A stretch of 64,000 nt of DNA from Megalopta genalis (GCF_051020955.1 NW_027476288.1:248001-312000); one strand, 5' to 3'. Shown: positions 13,351 through 27,219, counted from the stretch's first letter. Translations and numbers: made by a program. The notes: generated by a model from the letters alone, not told the origin.

Positions 13351-16300
13351 TTTCGATAGTAGTTGAAGCTAAATCATGCATATCACAAGTATTTGAAGCT
13401 AAACCATTTGATTCCCATGGTTTTGAAGCTAAGCTTTCTACTTCGCATTGATTTGAAGATAAATCATGTGTTTCGTTTGGATTTGAATATAACTCATTTG
13501 TTTCGCATGCTGTTGAAGCTAAATCATGTATATCACAAGTATTTGAAGCTAAACCATTTGCTTCGCATGGATTCGAAGATCAGCCTTCTACTTCGCATTG
13601 ATTTGATGCTAAATCACTTGTTTCGCATGGATTTGAAGCTAGCTCGTTTCTTTCGCATGCTGTTGAAGCTAAATCATGTATATCACAAGTATTTGAAGCT
13701 AAACCATTTGTATCGCATGGGATCGAAGATAAGCCTCCTACTTCGCATTGATTTGAAGCTAAATCATGTGTTTCGCATGGATTTGAAGCTAACTCGTTTG
13801 TTTCGCATGCTGTTGAAGCTAAATCATATATATCACAAGTATTTGAAGCTAAACCATTTGTTTCGCATTTATTCGAAGCTAAGCCTTCTACTTCGCATTG
13901 ATTTGAGGCTAAATCATGTGTTTCGCATGGATTTGAAGCTAACTCTTTTTTTTCGCATGCTGTTGAAGCTATATCATATATATCACAAGTATTTGAAGCT
14001 AAACCATTTGTTTCGCATTTATTCGAAGCTAAGCCTTCTACTTCGCATTGATTTGAGGCTAAATCATTTGTTTCGCTTGGTTTTGAAGCTAACTCGTTTT
14101 TTTCACATGCTGTTGAAGCTAAATCATGTATAACACAAGTATTTGAAGCTATATCATACGTTTCGCATGGATTTCAAGACAACCGTTCTAATTCGCATTG
14201 ATTTGAAGCTAAATCATGTGTTTCGCATGGATTTGAAGCTAACTCGTTTGTTGCGCATGCTGTTGAAGCTAAATCATGTATATCACAAGTATTTGAAGCT
14301 AAGCCATTTGTTTCGCATCGATTCGAAGATAAGCATTCTACTTCGCATTGATTTTAATCTAAATCATGTATTTCGCATGGATTTAAAGCTAACTCGTTTG
14401 TTTCGCATGCAGTTGAAGCTGAATCATGTATATCACAAGTATTTGAAGCAAAACTATTCGTTTCGCATGGATACGAAGATAAGCCTTCCACTTCGCATTG
14501 ATTTGAAGCTAACTCATGTGTTTCGCATGGATTTGAAGCTAACTCGTTTGTTTCGCATGCTGTTGAAGCTAAATCATGTATATCACAAGTATTTGAAGCT
14601 AAACCATTTGTATCGCATGGGATCGAAGATAAGCCTCCTACTTCGCATTGATTTGAAGCTAAATCATGTGTTTCGCATGGATTTGAAGCTAACTCGTTTG
14701 TTTCGCATGCTGTTAAAGCTAAATCATATATATCACAAGTATTTGAAGCTAAACCATTTGTTTCGCATGGATTCGAAGATCAGCCTTCTACTTCGCATTG
14801 ATTTGAAGCTAAATCATGTGTTTCGCATGTATTTGAAGATAACTCGTTTGTTTCGCATGCTGTTGAAGCTAAATCAAATGTATCACAATTATTTGAAGCT
14901 AAACCATTTGTTTCGCATGGATACGAAGAAAACCCTTCTACTTCGCATTAATTTGAAGCTAAACCATGTGTTTCGCATGGATTATAAGCTAACTCGTTTG
15001 TTTCGCATGCAGTTGAAGCTAAATCATGTATATCACAAGTATTAGAAGCTAAACCATTTGTTTCGCATGGATTCGAAGATAAGCCTTCTACTTCGCATTG
15101 ATTTTAATCTAAATCATCTGTTTCGCATGTATTTGAAGCTAACTCGTTTGTTTCGCATGCTGTTGTAGCTAAATCATGTACATCACATGTATTTGAAGCT
15201 AAACCATTTGTATCGCATGGAATCGAAGATAAGCCTCCTACTTTGCATTGATTTGAAGCTAAATCATGTGTTTCCCATGGATTTGAAGCTAACTCGTTTG
15301 TTTCGCATGCTGTTGAAGCTAAATCATGTATATCACAAGTATTTGAAGCTAAACCATTTGTTTCGCATTTATTCGAAGCTAAGCCTTCTACTTCGCATTG
15401 ATTTGAAGCTAAATCATGTGTTTCGCATGGATTTGAAGCTAACTCGTTTGTTTCGCATGCTGTTGAAGCTAAATCATATATATCACTAGTATTTGAAGCT
15501 AAACCATTTGTTTTGCATTTATTCGAAGCTAAGCCTTCTACTTCGCATTGATTTGAGGCTAAATCATGTGTTTCGCTTGGTTTTGCAGCTAACTCGTTTT
15601 TTTCGCATGCAGTTGTAGCTAAATCATGTATATCACAAGTATTTGAAGCTAAACCATTTGTTTCGCATGGATTCGAAGATAAGCCTTCTACTTCGCATTG
15701 ATTTGATGCTAAATCATGTGTTTCGCATGGATTTGAAGCTAGCTCGTTTGTTTCGCATGCTGTTGTAGCTAAATCATGTACATCACATGTATTTGAAGCT
15801 AAACCATTTGTATCGCATGGAATCGAAGATAAGCCTCCTACTTCGCATTGATTTGAAGCTAAATCATGTGTTCGCATGGATTTGAAGCTAACTCGTTTGA
15901 TTCGCGAGCAGTTGAAGCTAAATCAAGTGTATCACAAGTATTTGAATCTAAACCATTTGCTTCGCATGGATTCGAAGATCAGCCTTCTACTTCGCATTGA
16001 TTTGAGGCTAAATCATTTGTTTCGCTTGGTTTTGAAGCTAACTCGTTTTTTTCACATGCTGTTGAAGCTAAATCATGTATATCACAAGTATTTGAAGCCA
16101 AACCATTTGTTTCGCATTTATTCGAAGCTAAGCCTTCTACTTCGCATTGATTTGAGGCTAAATCATGTGTTTCGCATGGATTTGAAGCTAACTCTTTTTT
16201 TTCGCATGCTGTTGAAGCTATATCATATATATCACGAGTATTTGAAGCTAAACCATTTGTTTTGCATTTATTCGAAGCTAAGCCTTCTACTTCGCATTGA

Positions 16301-18090
16301 TTTGAGGCTAAATCATTTGTTTCGCTTGGTTTTGAAGCTAACTCGTTTTTTTCACATGCTGCTGAAGCTAAATCATGTATATCACAAGTATTTGAAGCTA
16401 TATCATACGTTTCGCATGGATTCCAAGACAACCCTTCTAATTCGCATTGATTTGAAGCTGAATCATGTGTTTCGCATGGATTTGAAGCTAACTCGTTTGT
16501 TTCGCATGCTGTTGAAGCTAAATCATGTATATCACAAATATTTGAAGCTAAACCATTTGTTACGCATGGATTCGAAGATCAGCCTTCTACTTAGCATTGA
16601 TTTGATGCTAAATCATGTGTTTCCCATGGATTTGAAGCTAACTCGTTTTTTTCGCATGCTGTTGAAGCTAAATCATGTATATCACAAGTATTTGAAGCTA
16701 AACCATTTGTATCGGATGGGATCGAAGATAAGCCTCCTACTTCGCATTGATTTGAAGCTAAATCATGTGTTTCGCATGGATTTGAAGCTAACTCGTTTGT
16801 TTCGCATGCTGTTGAAGCTAAATCATATATATCACTAGTATTTGAAGCTAAACCATTTGTTTTGCATTTATTCGAAGCTAAGCCTTCTACTTCGCATTGA
16901 TTTGAGGCTAAATCATGTGTTTCGCTTGGTTTTGCAGCTAACTCGTTTTTTTCGCATGCAGTTGTAGCTAAATCATGTATATCACAAGTATTTGAAGCTA
17001 AACCATTTGTATCGGATGGGATCGAAGATAAGCCTCCTACTTCGCATTGATTTGAAGCTAAATCATGTGTTTCGCATGGATTTGAAGCTAACTCTTGTGT
17101 TTCGCATGCTGTTGAAGCTAAATCATATATATCACAAGTATTTGAAGGTAAACCATTTGTTTCGCATTTATTCGAAGCTAAGCCTTCTACTTCGCATTGA
17201 TTAGAGGCTAAATCATGTGTTTCGCATGGATTTGAAGCTAACTCGTTTGTTTCGCATGTTGTTGAATCTATATCATGTATATCACAAGTATTTGAAGCTA
17301 AACCATTTGTTACGCATGGATTCGAAGATCAGCCTTCTACTTAGCATTGATTTCAATCTGAATCATGTGTTTCGCATGGATTTGAAGCTAACTCGTTTGT
17401 TTCGCATGCTGTTGAAGCTAAATCATATATATCACAAGTATTTGAAGCTAAACCATTTGTTTCGCATTTATTCGAAGCTAAGCCTTCTACTTCGCATTGA
17501 TTTGAGGCTAAATCATTTGTTTCGCTTGGTTTTGAAGCTAACTCGTTTTTTTCACATGCTGTTGAAGCTAAATCATGTATATCACAAGTATTTGAAGCTA
17601 AACCATTTGTTTCGCATTTATTCGAAGCTAAGCCTTCTACTTCGCATTGATTTGAGGCTAAATCATGTGTTTCGCATGGATTTGAAGCTAACTCTTTTTT
17701 TTCGCATGCTGTTGAAGCTATATCATATATATCACAAGTATTTGAAGCTAAACCATTTGTTTCGCATTTATTCGAAGCTAAGCCTTCTACTTCGCATTGA
17801 TTTGTGGCTAAATCATTTGTTTCGCTTGGTTTTGAAGCTATCTCGTTTTTTTCACATGCTGTTGAAGCTAAATCATGTATATCACAAGTATTTGAAGCTA
17901 TATCATACGTTTCGCATGGATTCCAAGACAACCCTTCTAATTCGCATTGATTTGAAGCTAAATCATGTGTTTCGCATGGATTTGAAGCTTACTCGTTTGT
18001 TTCGCATGCTGTTGAAGCTAAATCATGTATATCACAAATATTTGAAGCTAAACCATTTGTTACGCATGGATTCGAAGATCAGCCTTCTAC

Positions 18091-19281
18091 TTAGCATTGA
18101 TTTGATGCTAAATCATGTGTTTCGCATGGATTTGAAGCTAACTCGTTTGTTTCGCATGCTGTTGAAGCTAAATCATGTATATCACAAGTATTTGAAGCTA
18201 AACCATTTGTATCGGATGGGATCGAAGATAAGCCTCCTACTTCGCATTGATTTGAAACTAAATCATGTGTTTCGCATGGATTTGAAGCTAACGCGTTTGT
18301 TTCGCATGCTGTTGAAGCTAAATCATATATATCGCAAGTATTTGAAGCTAAACCATTTGTTTCGCATTTATTCGAAGCTAGGCCTTCTACTTCGCATTGA
18401 TTTGAGGCTAAATCATGTGTTTCGCTTGGTTTTGAAGCTGACTCGTTTTTTTCGCATGCAGTTGTAGCTAAATCATGTATATCACAAGTATTTGAAGCTA
18501 AACCATTTGTTTCGCATGGATTCGAAGATAAGCCTTCTACTTCGCATTGATTTGAGGCTAAATCATATGTTTCGCATGGATTTGAAGCTAACTCGTTTGT
18601 TTCGCATGCTGTTGAATCTAAATCATGTATATCACAAGTATTTGAAGCTAAACCATTTGTATCGGATGGGATCGAAGATAAGCCTCCTACTTCGCATTGA
18701 TTTGAATCTGAATCATGTGTTTCGCATGGATTTGAAGCTAACTCGTTTGTTTCGCATGCTGTTGAAGCTAAATCATATATATCACAAGTATTTGAAGCTA
18801 AACCATTTGTTTCGCATTTATTCGAAGCTAAGCCTTCTACTTCGCATTGATTTGAGGCTAAATCATTTGTTTCGCTTGGTTTTGAAGCTAACTCGTTTTT
18901 TTCACATGCTGTTGAAGCTAAATCATGTATATCACAAGTATTTGAAGCTAAACCATATGTTTCGCATTTATTCGAAGCTAAGCCTACTACTTCGCATTGA
19001 TTTGAGGCTAAATCATGTGTTTCGCATGGATTTGAAGCTAACTCTTTTTTTTCGCATGCTGTTGAAGCTAAATCATGTACATCACATGTATTTGAAGCTA
19101 AACCATTTGTATCGCATGGAATCGAAGCTAAGCCTTCTACTTCGCATTGATTTGAGGCTAAATCATTTGTTTCGCTTGGTTTTGAAGCTAACTCGTTTTT
19201 TTCACATGCTGTTGAAGCTAAATCATGTATATCACAAGTATTTGAAGCTATATCATACGTTTCGCATGGATTCCAAGACAA
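18091..19281 (-). pseudogene. Cys-decapeptide open frame (396 codons), probable non-functional coding-like repeat
   Basis: This is one of the two longest ATG-initiated runs in the - strand frame. It encodes tandem decapeptides such as HDLASTACET, NELASNPCET and NGLASNTCDI, so one Cys falls every ten residues and the sequence is rich in Asp and Glu with few aromatic residues. The ATG lies in an unusual class-B variant that also encodes Trp (S-W-N-P-C). The run ends at TAA where the class-C codon GAA has become TAA, seen on the + strand as CTTAGCATTG. There is no signal peptide or non-repeat domain. I recognise no protein family. It could be a decayed repeat-protein exon or chance openness of a repeat whose length is a multiple of three. 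Confidence 0.3.
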
Positions 19282-20490
19282 CCCTTCTAATTCGCATTGA
19301 TTTGAAGCTAAATCATGTGTTTCGCATGGATCTGAAGCTAACTCGTTTGTTTCGCATGCTGTTGAAGCTAAATCATGTATATCACAAATATTTGAAGCTA
19401 AACCATTTGTTACGCATGGATTCGAAGATCAGCCTTCTACTTAGCATTGATTTGATGCTAAATCATGTGTTTCGCATGGATTTGAAGCTAACTCGTTTGT
19501 TTCGCATGCTGTTGAAGCTAAATCATGTATATCACAAGTATTTGAAGCTAAACCATTTGTATCGGATGGGATCGAAGATAAGCCTCCTACTTCGCATTGA
19601 TTTGAATCTGAATCATGTGTTTCGCATGGATTTGAATCTAACTCGTTTCTTTCGCATGCTGTTGAAGCTAAATCATGTATATCACAAGTATTTGAAGCTA
19701 AACCATTTGTATAGCATGGGATCGAAGATAAGCCTCCTACTTCGCATTGATTTGAAGCTAAATCATGTGTTTCGCATGGATTTGAAGCTAACTCGTTTGT
19801 TTCGCATGCTGTTGAAGCTAAATCATATATATCACAAGTATTTGAAGCTAAACCATTTGTTTCGCATTTATTCGAAGCTAAGCCTTCTACTTCGCATTGA
19901 TTTGAGGCTAAATCATGTGTTTCGCTTGGTTTTGAAGCTAACTCGTTTTTTTCGCATGCAGTTGTAGCTAAATCATGTATATCACAAGTATTTGATGCTA
20001 AACCATTTGTTTCGCATGGATTCGAAGATAAGCCTTCTACTTCGCATTGATTTGATGCTAAATCATGTGTTTCGCATGGATTTGAAGCTAGCTCGTTTGT
20101 TTCGCATGCTGTTGAAGCTAAATCATGTATATCACAAGTATTTGAAGCTAAACCATTTGTATCGGATGGGATCGAAGATAAGCCTCCTACTTCGCATTGA
20201 TTTGAAGCTAAATCATGTGTTTCGCATGGATTTGAAGCTAACTCTTTTGTTTCGCATGCTGTTGAAGCTAAATCATATATATCACAAGTATTTGAAGGTA
20301 AACCATTTGTTTCGCATTTATTCGAAGCTAAGCCTTCTACTTCGCATTGATTTGAGGCTAAATCATGTGTTTCGCATGGATTTGAAGCTAACTCGTTTGT
20401 TTCGCATGCTGTTGAATCTAAATCATGTATATCACAAGTATTTGAAGCTAAACCATTTGTTATGCATGGATTCGAAGATCAGCCTTCTAC

Positions 20491-21681
20491 TTAGCATTGA
20501 TTTGAATCTGAATCATGTGTTTCGCATGGATTTGAAGCTAACTCGTTTGTTTCGCATGCTGTTGAAGCTAAATCATGTATATCACAAGTATTTGAAGCTA
20601 AACCATTTGTATCGGATGGGATCGAAGATAAGCCTCCTACTTCGCATTGATTTGAAGCTAAATCATGTGTTTCGCATGGATTTGAAGCTAACTCGTTTGT
20701 TTCGCAAGCTGTTGAATGTAAATCATATATATCACAAGTATTTGAAGCTGAACCATTTGTTTCGCATTTGTTCGAAGCTAAGCCTTCTACTTCGCATTGA
20801 TTTGAGGCTAAACCATGTGTTTCGCTTGGTTTTGAAGCTAACTCGTTTTTTTCGCATTTGTTCGAAGCTAAGCCTTCTACTTCGCATTGATTTGAGGCTA
20901 AACCATTTGTTTCGCATGGATTCGAAGATAAGCCTTCTACTTCGCATTGATTTGATGCTAAATCATGTGTTTCGCATGGATTTGAAGCTAGCTCGTTTGT
21001 TTCGCATGCTGTTGAAGCTAAATCATATATATCACAAGTATTTGAAGGTAAACCATTTGTTTCGCATTTATTCGAAGCTAAGCCTTCTACTTCGCATTGA
21101 TTTGAGGCTAAATCATGTGTTTCGCATGGATTTGAAGCTAACTCGTTTGTTTCGCATGCTGTTGAATCTAAATCATGTATATCACAAGTATTTGAAGCTA
21201 TATCATACTTTTCGCATGGATTCCAAGACAAACCTTCTAATTCGCATTGATTTGAATCTGAATCATGTGTTTCGCATGGATTTGAAGCTAACTCGTTTGT
21301 TTCGCATGCTGTTGAAGCTAAATCATGTATATCACAAGTATTTGAAGCTAAACCATTTGTTTCGCATTTATTCGAAGCTAAGACTTCTACTTCGCATTGA
21401 TTTGAGGCTAAATCATGTGTTTCGCATTGATTTGAAGCTAACTCTTTTTTTTCGCATGCTGTTGAAGCTATATCATATATATCACAAGTATTTGAAGCTA
21501 AACCATTTGTTTTGCATTTATTCGAAGCTAAGCCTTCTACTTCGCATTGATTTGAGGCTAAATCATTTGTTTCGCTTGGTTTTGAAGCTAACTCGTTTTT
21601 TTCACATGCTGTTGAAGCTAAATCATCTATATCACAAGTATTTGAAGCTATATCATACGTTTCGCATGGATTCCAAGACAA
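20491..21681 (-). pseudogene. Second Cys-decapeptide open frame (396 codons)
   Basis: This run has the same frame and decapeptide type as the one at 18,091-19,281. It also starts at the Trp-encoding class-B variant and ends at the TAA-bearing class-C variant. It crosses the locally scrambled patch at 20.75-20.94 kb without losing frame, because the rearrangements there are whole-monomer in size. Comparable - strand runs are 49,955-51,133 and its copy 55,713-56,891 (392 codons), 38,744-39,841 (365), 34,320-35,285 (321) and 54,502-55,437 (311). Each is flanked by stops or by a 1-bp frameshift. Function is unknown and translation is doubtful. Confidence 0.28.
20750..20945. repeat. Locally scrambled monomers (D-to-B and C/A hybrid junctions)
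   Basis: The usual class order breaks here. A class-D monomer near 20,821 runs directly into a class-B monomer (CGCATTTGTTCGAAG), skipping E and A. A class-C monomer near 20,881 ends with the class-A tail (GAGGCTAAACCATTTG), so the next monomer is again class B. The CATTTGTTCG spelling of class B occurs twice here and I did not see it elsewhere in the window. This looks like two or more unequal exchanges within 200 bp. Confidence 0.75.
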
Positions 21682-22839
21682 CCCTTCTAATTCGCATTGA
21701 TTTGAAGCTAAATCATGTGTTTCGCATGGATCTGAAGCTAACTCGTTTGTTTCGCATGCTGTTGAAGCTAAATCATGTATATCACAAATATTTGAAGCTA
21801 AACCATTTGTTACGCATGGATTCGAAGATCAGCCTTCTACTTAGCATTGATTTGATGCTAAATCAGGTGTTTCGCATGGATTTGAAGCTAACTCTTTTGT
21901 TTCGCATGCTGTTGAAGCTAAATCATATATATCACAAGTATTTGAAGGTAAACCATTTGTTTCGCATTTATTCGAAGCTAAGCCTTCTACTTCGCATTGA
22001 TTTGAGGCTAAATCATGTGTTTCGCATGGATTTGAAGCTAACTCGTTTGTTTCGCATGCTGTTGAAGCTAAATCATGTACATCACATGTATTTGAAGCTA
22101 AACCATTTGTATCGCATGGAATCGAAGATAAGCCTTCTACTTCGCTTTGATTTGAGGCTAAATCATGTGTTTCGCTTGGTTTTGAAGCTAACTCGTTTTT
22201 TTCGCATGCAGTTGTAGCTAAATCATGTATATCACAAGTATTTGAAGCTAAACCATTTGTTTCGCATGGATTCGAAGATAAGCCTTCTACTTCGCATTGA
22301 TTTGATGCTAAATCATGTGTTTCGCATGGATTTGAAGTTAGCTCGTTTGTTTCGCATGCTGTTGAAACTAAATCATGTATATCACAAGTATTTGAAGCTA
22401 AACCATTTGTATCGGATGGGATCGAAGATAAGCCTCCTACTTCGCATTGATTTGAAGCTAAATCATGTGTTTCGCATGGATTTGAAGCTAACTCTTTTGT
22501 TTCGCATGCTGTTGAAGCTAAATCATATATATCACAAGTATTTGAAGGTAAACCATTTGTTTCGCATTTATTCGAAGCTAAGCCTTCTACTTCGCATTGA
22601 TTTGAGGCTAAATCATGTGTTTCGCATGGATTTGAAGCTAACTCGTTTGTTTCGCATGCTGTTGAATCTAAATCATGTATATCACAAGTATTTGAAGCTA
22701 AACCATTTGTTACGCATGGATTCGAAGATCAGCCTTCTACTTAGCATTGATTTGATTCTAAATCATGTGTTTCGCATGGATTTGAAGCTAACTCGTTTGT
22801 TTCGCATGCTGTTGAAGCTAAATCATGTATATCACAAGT

Positions 22840-23369
22840 ATTTGAAGCTAAACCATTTGTATCGGATGGGATCGAAGATAAGCCTCCTACTTCGCATTGA
22901 TTTGAATCTGAATCATGTGTTTCGCATGGATTTGAAGCTAACTCGTTTGTTTCGCATGCTGTTGAAGCTAAATCATATATATCACAAGTATTTGAAGCTA
23001 AACCATTTGTTACGCATGGATTCGAAGATCAGCCTTCTACTTAGCATTGATTTGATTCTAAATCATGTGTTTCGCATGGATTTTAAGCTAGCTCGTTTGT
23101 TTCGCATGCAGTGGAAGCTAAATCATGTATATCACAAGTATTTGCAGCTAACCCATTTGTTTCGCATGGATTCGAAGATAACCCTATTTACTTCGCATTG
23201 ATTTGAAGCTAAATCATGTGTTTCGCATGGATTTGAATCTAACTCGTACATTTCGCATGCTGTTGAAGCTAAATCATGTATATCACAAGTATATGAAGCT
23301 GATCCATTTGTTTCGCATGGATTCGAAGATAAGCCTTCCACTTCGCATTGATTTGATGCTAAATCATGT
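22840..23369. repeat. Duplicated block, copy 1 (offset 1,800 bp)
   Basis: This block matches 24,640-25,169 over about 530 bp. Both copies share the rare 1-bp gain in CCCTATTTACTTCGC (about 23,186 and 24,986), the AACTCGTACATTTCGC class-D variant and GCAGTGGAAG. Differences are few: CGCATTGAT against CGCATTAAT near 22,900 and 24,700, and ATCATG against ATCGTG near 23,125 and 24,925. Confidence 0.8.
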
Positions 23370-23739
23370 GTTCGCATGGATTTGAAGCTAACTTGTTTGT
23401 TTCGCATGCAGTTGAATCTAAATCATGTATATCACAAGTATAAGAAGCTAATCCATTTGTTTCGCATGGATTCGAAGATAAGCCTTCTACTTCGCATTGA
23501 TTTGAAGCTAAATCATGTGTTTCGCTTGGATTTGAAGCTAACTCGTTTTTTTCGCTAGTAGTTGAAGCTAAATCATGCATATCACAAGTATTTGAAGCCA
23601 AACCATTTGTTTCGCATGGATTCGAAGATAAGCCTTCAACTTCGCATTGATTTTAATCTAAATCATGTGTTTCGCATGGATTTGAAGCTAACTCGTTTGT
23701 TTCGCATGCAGTTGAAGCTGAATCATGTATATCACAAGT

Positions 23740-24740
23740 ATTTGAAGCTAAACTATTCGTTTCGTATGGATTCGAAGATAAGCCTTCTACTTCGCATTGA
23801 TTTGAAGCTAAATCATGTGTTTCGCATGGATTATAAGCTAACTCGTTTGTTTCGCATGCAGTTGAAGCTAAATCGTGTATATCACAAGTATATGAAGCTG
23901 ATCCATTTGTTTCGCATGGATTCGAAGATAAGCTTTCCACTTCGCATTGATTTGATGCTAAATCATGCGTTTCGCATGGATTTGAAGCTAACTCGTTTGT
24001 TTCGCATGCTGTTGAAGCTAACTCAAGTGGATCCCAAGTATTTGAAGCTAAACCATTTGCTTCGCATGGATTCGAAGATTAGCCTTCTACTTCGCATTGA
24101 TTTGATGCTAAATCATGTGTTTCGCATGGATTTGAAGCTAACTCGTTTGTTTCCCATGCTGTTGAAGCTAAATCATGTACATCACATGTATTTGAAGCTA
24201 AACCATTTGTATCGCATGGAATCGAAGATAAGCATCCTACTTCGCATTAATTTGAATCTGAATCATGTGTTTCGCATGGATTTGAAGCTAACTCGTTTGT
24301 TTCGCATGCTGTTGAAGCTAAATCATATATATCACAAGTATTAGAAGCTAAACCATTTGGCTCGCATTTATTCGAAGCTAAGCCATCTACTTTGCATTGA
24401 TTTGAGGCTAAATCATGTGTTTCGCTTGGTTTTGAAGCTAACTCGTTTTTTTCGCATGCAGTTGTAGCTAAATCATGTATATCACAAGTATTTGAAGCTA
24501 TATCATTTGTTTCGCATGGATTCGAAGCTAAGCCTTCTACTTCGCATTGATTTGATGCTAAGTCATTTGTTTCGCATGGATTTGAATCTAACTCGTTTGT
24601 TTCGCATGCTGTTGAAGCTAAATCATGCATATCACAAGTATTTGAAGCTAAACCATTTGTATCGGATGGGATCGAAGATAAGCCTCCTACTTCGCATTAA
24701 TTTGAATCTGAATCATGTGTTTCGCATGGATTTGAAGCTA
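23740..24740. repeat. Duplicated block, copy 1 (offset 3,479 bp)
   Basis: About 1 kb matches 27,220-28,219. Shared rarities include GGATTATAAGC, CTCAAGTGGATCCCAAG, CCATTTGGCTCGC and AAGCCATCTACTTTGC. Offset 3,479 is 116 monomers minus one base, which agrees with the net indels lying between the copies. The - strand runs 24,247-24,630 and 27,726-28,109 encode identical 127-residue peptides. Confidence 0.82.
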
Positions 24741-25169
24741 ACTCGTTTGTTTCGCATGCTGTTGAAGCTAAATCATATATATCACAAGTATTTGAAGCTA
24801 AACCATTTGTTACGCATGGATTCGAAGATCAGCCTTCTACTTAGCATTGATTTGATTCTAAATCATGTGTTTCGCATGGATTTTAAGCTAGCTCGTTTGT
24901 TTCGCATGCAGTGGAAGCTAAATCGTGTATATCACAAGTATTTGCAGCTAACCCATTTGTTTCGCATGGATTCGAAGATAACCCTATTTACTTCGCATTG
25001 ATTTGAAGCTAAATCATGTGTTTCGCATGGATTTGAATCTAACTCGTACATTTCGCATGCTGTTGAAGCTAAATCATGTATATCACAAGTATATGAAGCT
25101 GATCCATTTGTTTCGCATGGATTCGAAGATAAGCCTTCCACTTCGCATTGATTTGATGCTAAATCATGT
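24640..25169. repeat. Duplicated block, copy 2 (offset 1,800 bp)
   Basis: Partner of 22,840-23,369. The copies part at the D monomer after 25,169, where copy 1 has the 1-bp-deleted CATGTGTTCGCATGG and copy 2 keeps CATGTGTTTCGCATGG. The single-base loss therefore marks the breakpoint or postdates the duplication. Confidence 0.78.
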
Positions 25170-26250
25170 GTTTCGCATGGATTTGAATCTAACTCGTTTG
25201 TTTCGCATGCTGTTCAAGCTAACTCAAGTGTATCACAAGTATTTGAAGCTAAACCATTTGCTTCGCATGGAATCGAAAATAAGCCTCCTACTTCGCATTG
25301 ATTTGAAGCTAAATCATGTGTTCCGCATGGATTTTATGCTAACTCGTTTGTTTCGCGTGCAGTTGAAGCTAAATCATGTACATCACATGTATTTGAAGCT
25401 AAACCATTTGTATCGCATGGAATCGAAGATAAGCCTCCTACTTCGCATTGATTTGAAGCTAAATCATGTGTTCGCATGGATTTGAAGCTAACTTGTTTGA
25501 TTCGCGAGCAGTTGAAGCTAAATCAAGTGTATCACAAGTATTTGAAGCTGAACCATTTGCTTCGCATGGATACGAAGATCAGCCTTCTACTTCGCATTGA
25601 TTTGAAGCTAAATCATGTGTTCCGCATGGATTTTAAGCTAACTCGTTTGTTTCGCATGCAGTTGAAGCTAAATCATGTATATCACAAGTATTTGAAGCTA
25701 AACCATTTGTTTCGCATGGATTCGAAGATAAGCCTTCTACTTCGCATTGATTTTAATCTAAATCATGTGTTTCGCAAGGATTTTAAGCTAACTCGTTTGT
25801 TTCGGATGCTGTTGAAGCTAAATCATGTATATCACAAGTATTTGAAGCTATATGATTTGTTTTGCATGGATTCGAAGATAACCCTTCTAATTCGCATTGA
25901 TTTGAGGCTAAATCATGTGTTTCGCTTGGATTTGAAGCTAACTCGTTTTCTTCGCTAGTAGTTGAAGCTAAATCATGCATATCACAAGTATTTGAAGCTA
26001 AACCATTTGGTTCGCATTTATTCGAAGTAAGCCATCTACTTCGGATTGATTTGAGGCTAAATCATGTGTTTCGCTTGGTGTTGAAGCTAACTCGTTTTTT
26101 TCGCATGCAGTTGTAGCTAAATCATGTATATCACAAGTATTTGAAGCTAAACCATTTGTTTCGCATGGATTCGAAGATAAGCCTTCTACTTCGCATTGAT
26201 TTTAATCTAAATCATGTGTTTCGCATGGATTTGAAGCTAACTCGTTTGTT

Positions 26251-26430
26251 TCGCATGCAGTTGAACATGAATCATGTACATCACAAGTATTTGAAGCTAA
26301 TCTATACGTTTCGCATGGATTCGAAGTTAACTCGTTTGTTTCGCATGCAGTTGAACATGAATCATGTACATCACAAGTATTTGAAGCTAATCTATACATT
26401 TCGCATGGATTCGAAGTTAACTCGTTTGTT
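26251..26430. repeat. 90-bp tandem duplication of a three-monomer unit
   Basis: Positions 26,251-26,340 and 26,341-26,430 are the same three monomers (E, A and a B/D hybrid). They share the private spellings GTTGAACATGAATC, GCTAATCTATAC and GAAGTTAACTCG. The only difference I see is TATACGTT against TATACATT near 26,307 and 26,397. This is the smallest clear recent duplication in the window. Confidence 0.88.
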
Positions 26431-27219
26431 TCGCATGCAGTTGAAGCTAAATCACGTATATCACAAGTATTTGCAGCTAAATCATTTGTTTCGCATGGAT
26501 ACGAAGATAATCCTTCTACTTCGCATTGATTTGAAGCTAAATCATGTGTTTCGCATGGATTTGAATCTAACTCGTTTATTTCGCATGCTGTTGAAGCTAA
26601 ATCATGTATATCACAAGTATTTGAAGCTAAACCATTTGATTTGCACGGATTTGAAGCTAAGCCTTCTAGTTCGCATTGATTTGAAGATAAATCATGTGAT
26701 TCGCATGGATTTGTAGCTAACTCGTTTGTGTCGCATGCAGTTGAAGCTAAATCATGTATATCACAAGTATTTGAAGCTAAACCATTTGCCTCGCATGGAT
26801 TCGAAGATAAGCCTTCTACTTCGCATTGATTTGAAGCTAAATCATGTGTTTCGCATGGATTTGAATCTAACTCGTTCGTTTCGGATGCTGTTGAATCTAA
26901 TTCATGTATATCAAAAGTAATTGAAGCTACATCATTTGTTTCGCATGGATTCGAAGATAACCCTTCTAATTCGCATTGATTTGAGGCTAAATCATGTGTT
27001 TCGCTTGGATTTTAAGCTAACTCGTTTTTTTCGCTAGTAGTTGAAGCTAAATCATGCATATCACAAGTATTTGAAGCTAAACCATTTGGTTCGCATTTAT
27101 TCGAACCTAAGCCCTCTACTTCGCATTGATTTGAGGCTAAATCATGTGTTTCGCTTGGTTTTGAATCTAACTCGTTTTTTTCACATGCAGTTGTAGCTAA
27201 ATCATGTATATCACAAGTA

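Larger units (their letters stand above)
13351..22840. repeat. Pentamer array with scattered variants
   Basis: This stretch is mostly regular 150-bp units. A 1-bp loss at about 15,870 (CATGTGTTCGCATGG) shifts the phase of everything downstream and is followed by the first TCGCGA monomer at 15,902. A Trp-encoding class-B variant (GGATTCCAAGACAAC) recurs near 14,170, 16,420, 17,920, 19,270, 21,220 and 21,670. No non-repeat DNA is present. Confidence 0.8.

Noticed and set aside
5791..13360. Inserted mobile element marked by GATAGTAG and CCCATGG
   Set aside because: The variants are point changes inside normal monomers. There are no terminal repeats, no target-site duplication and no non-repeat sequence.
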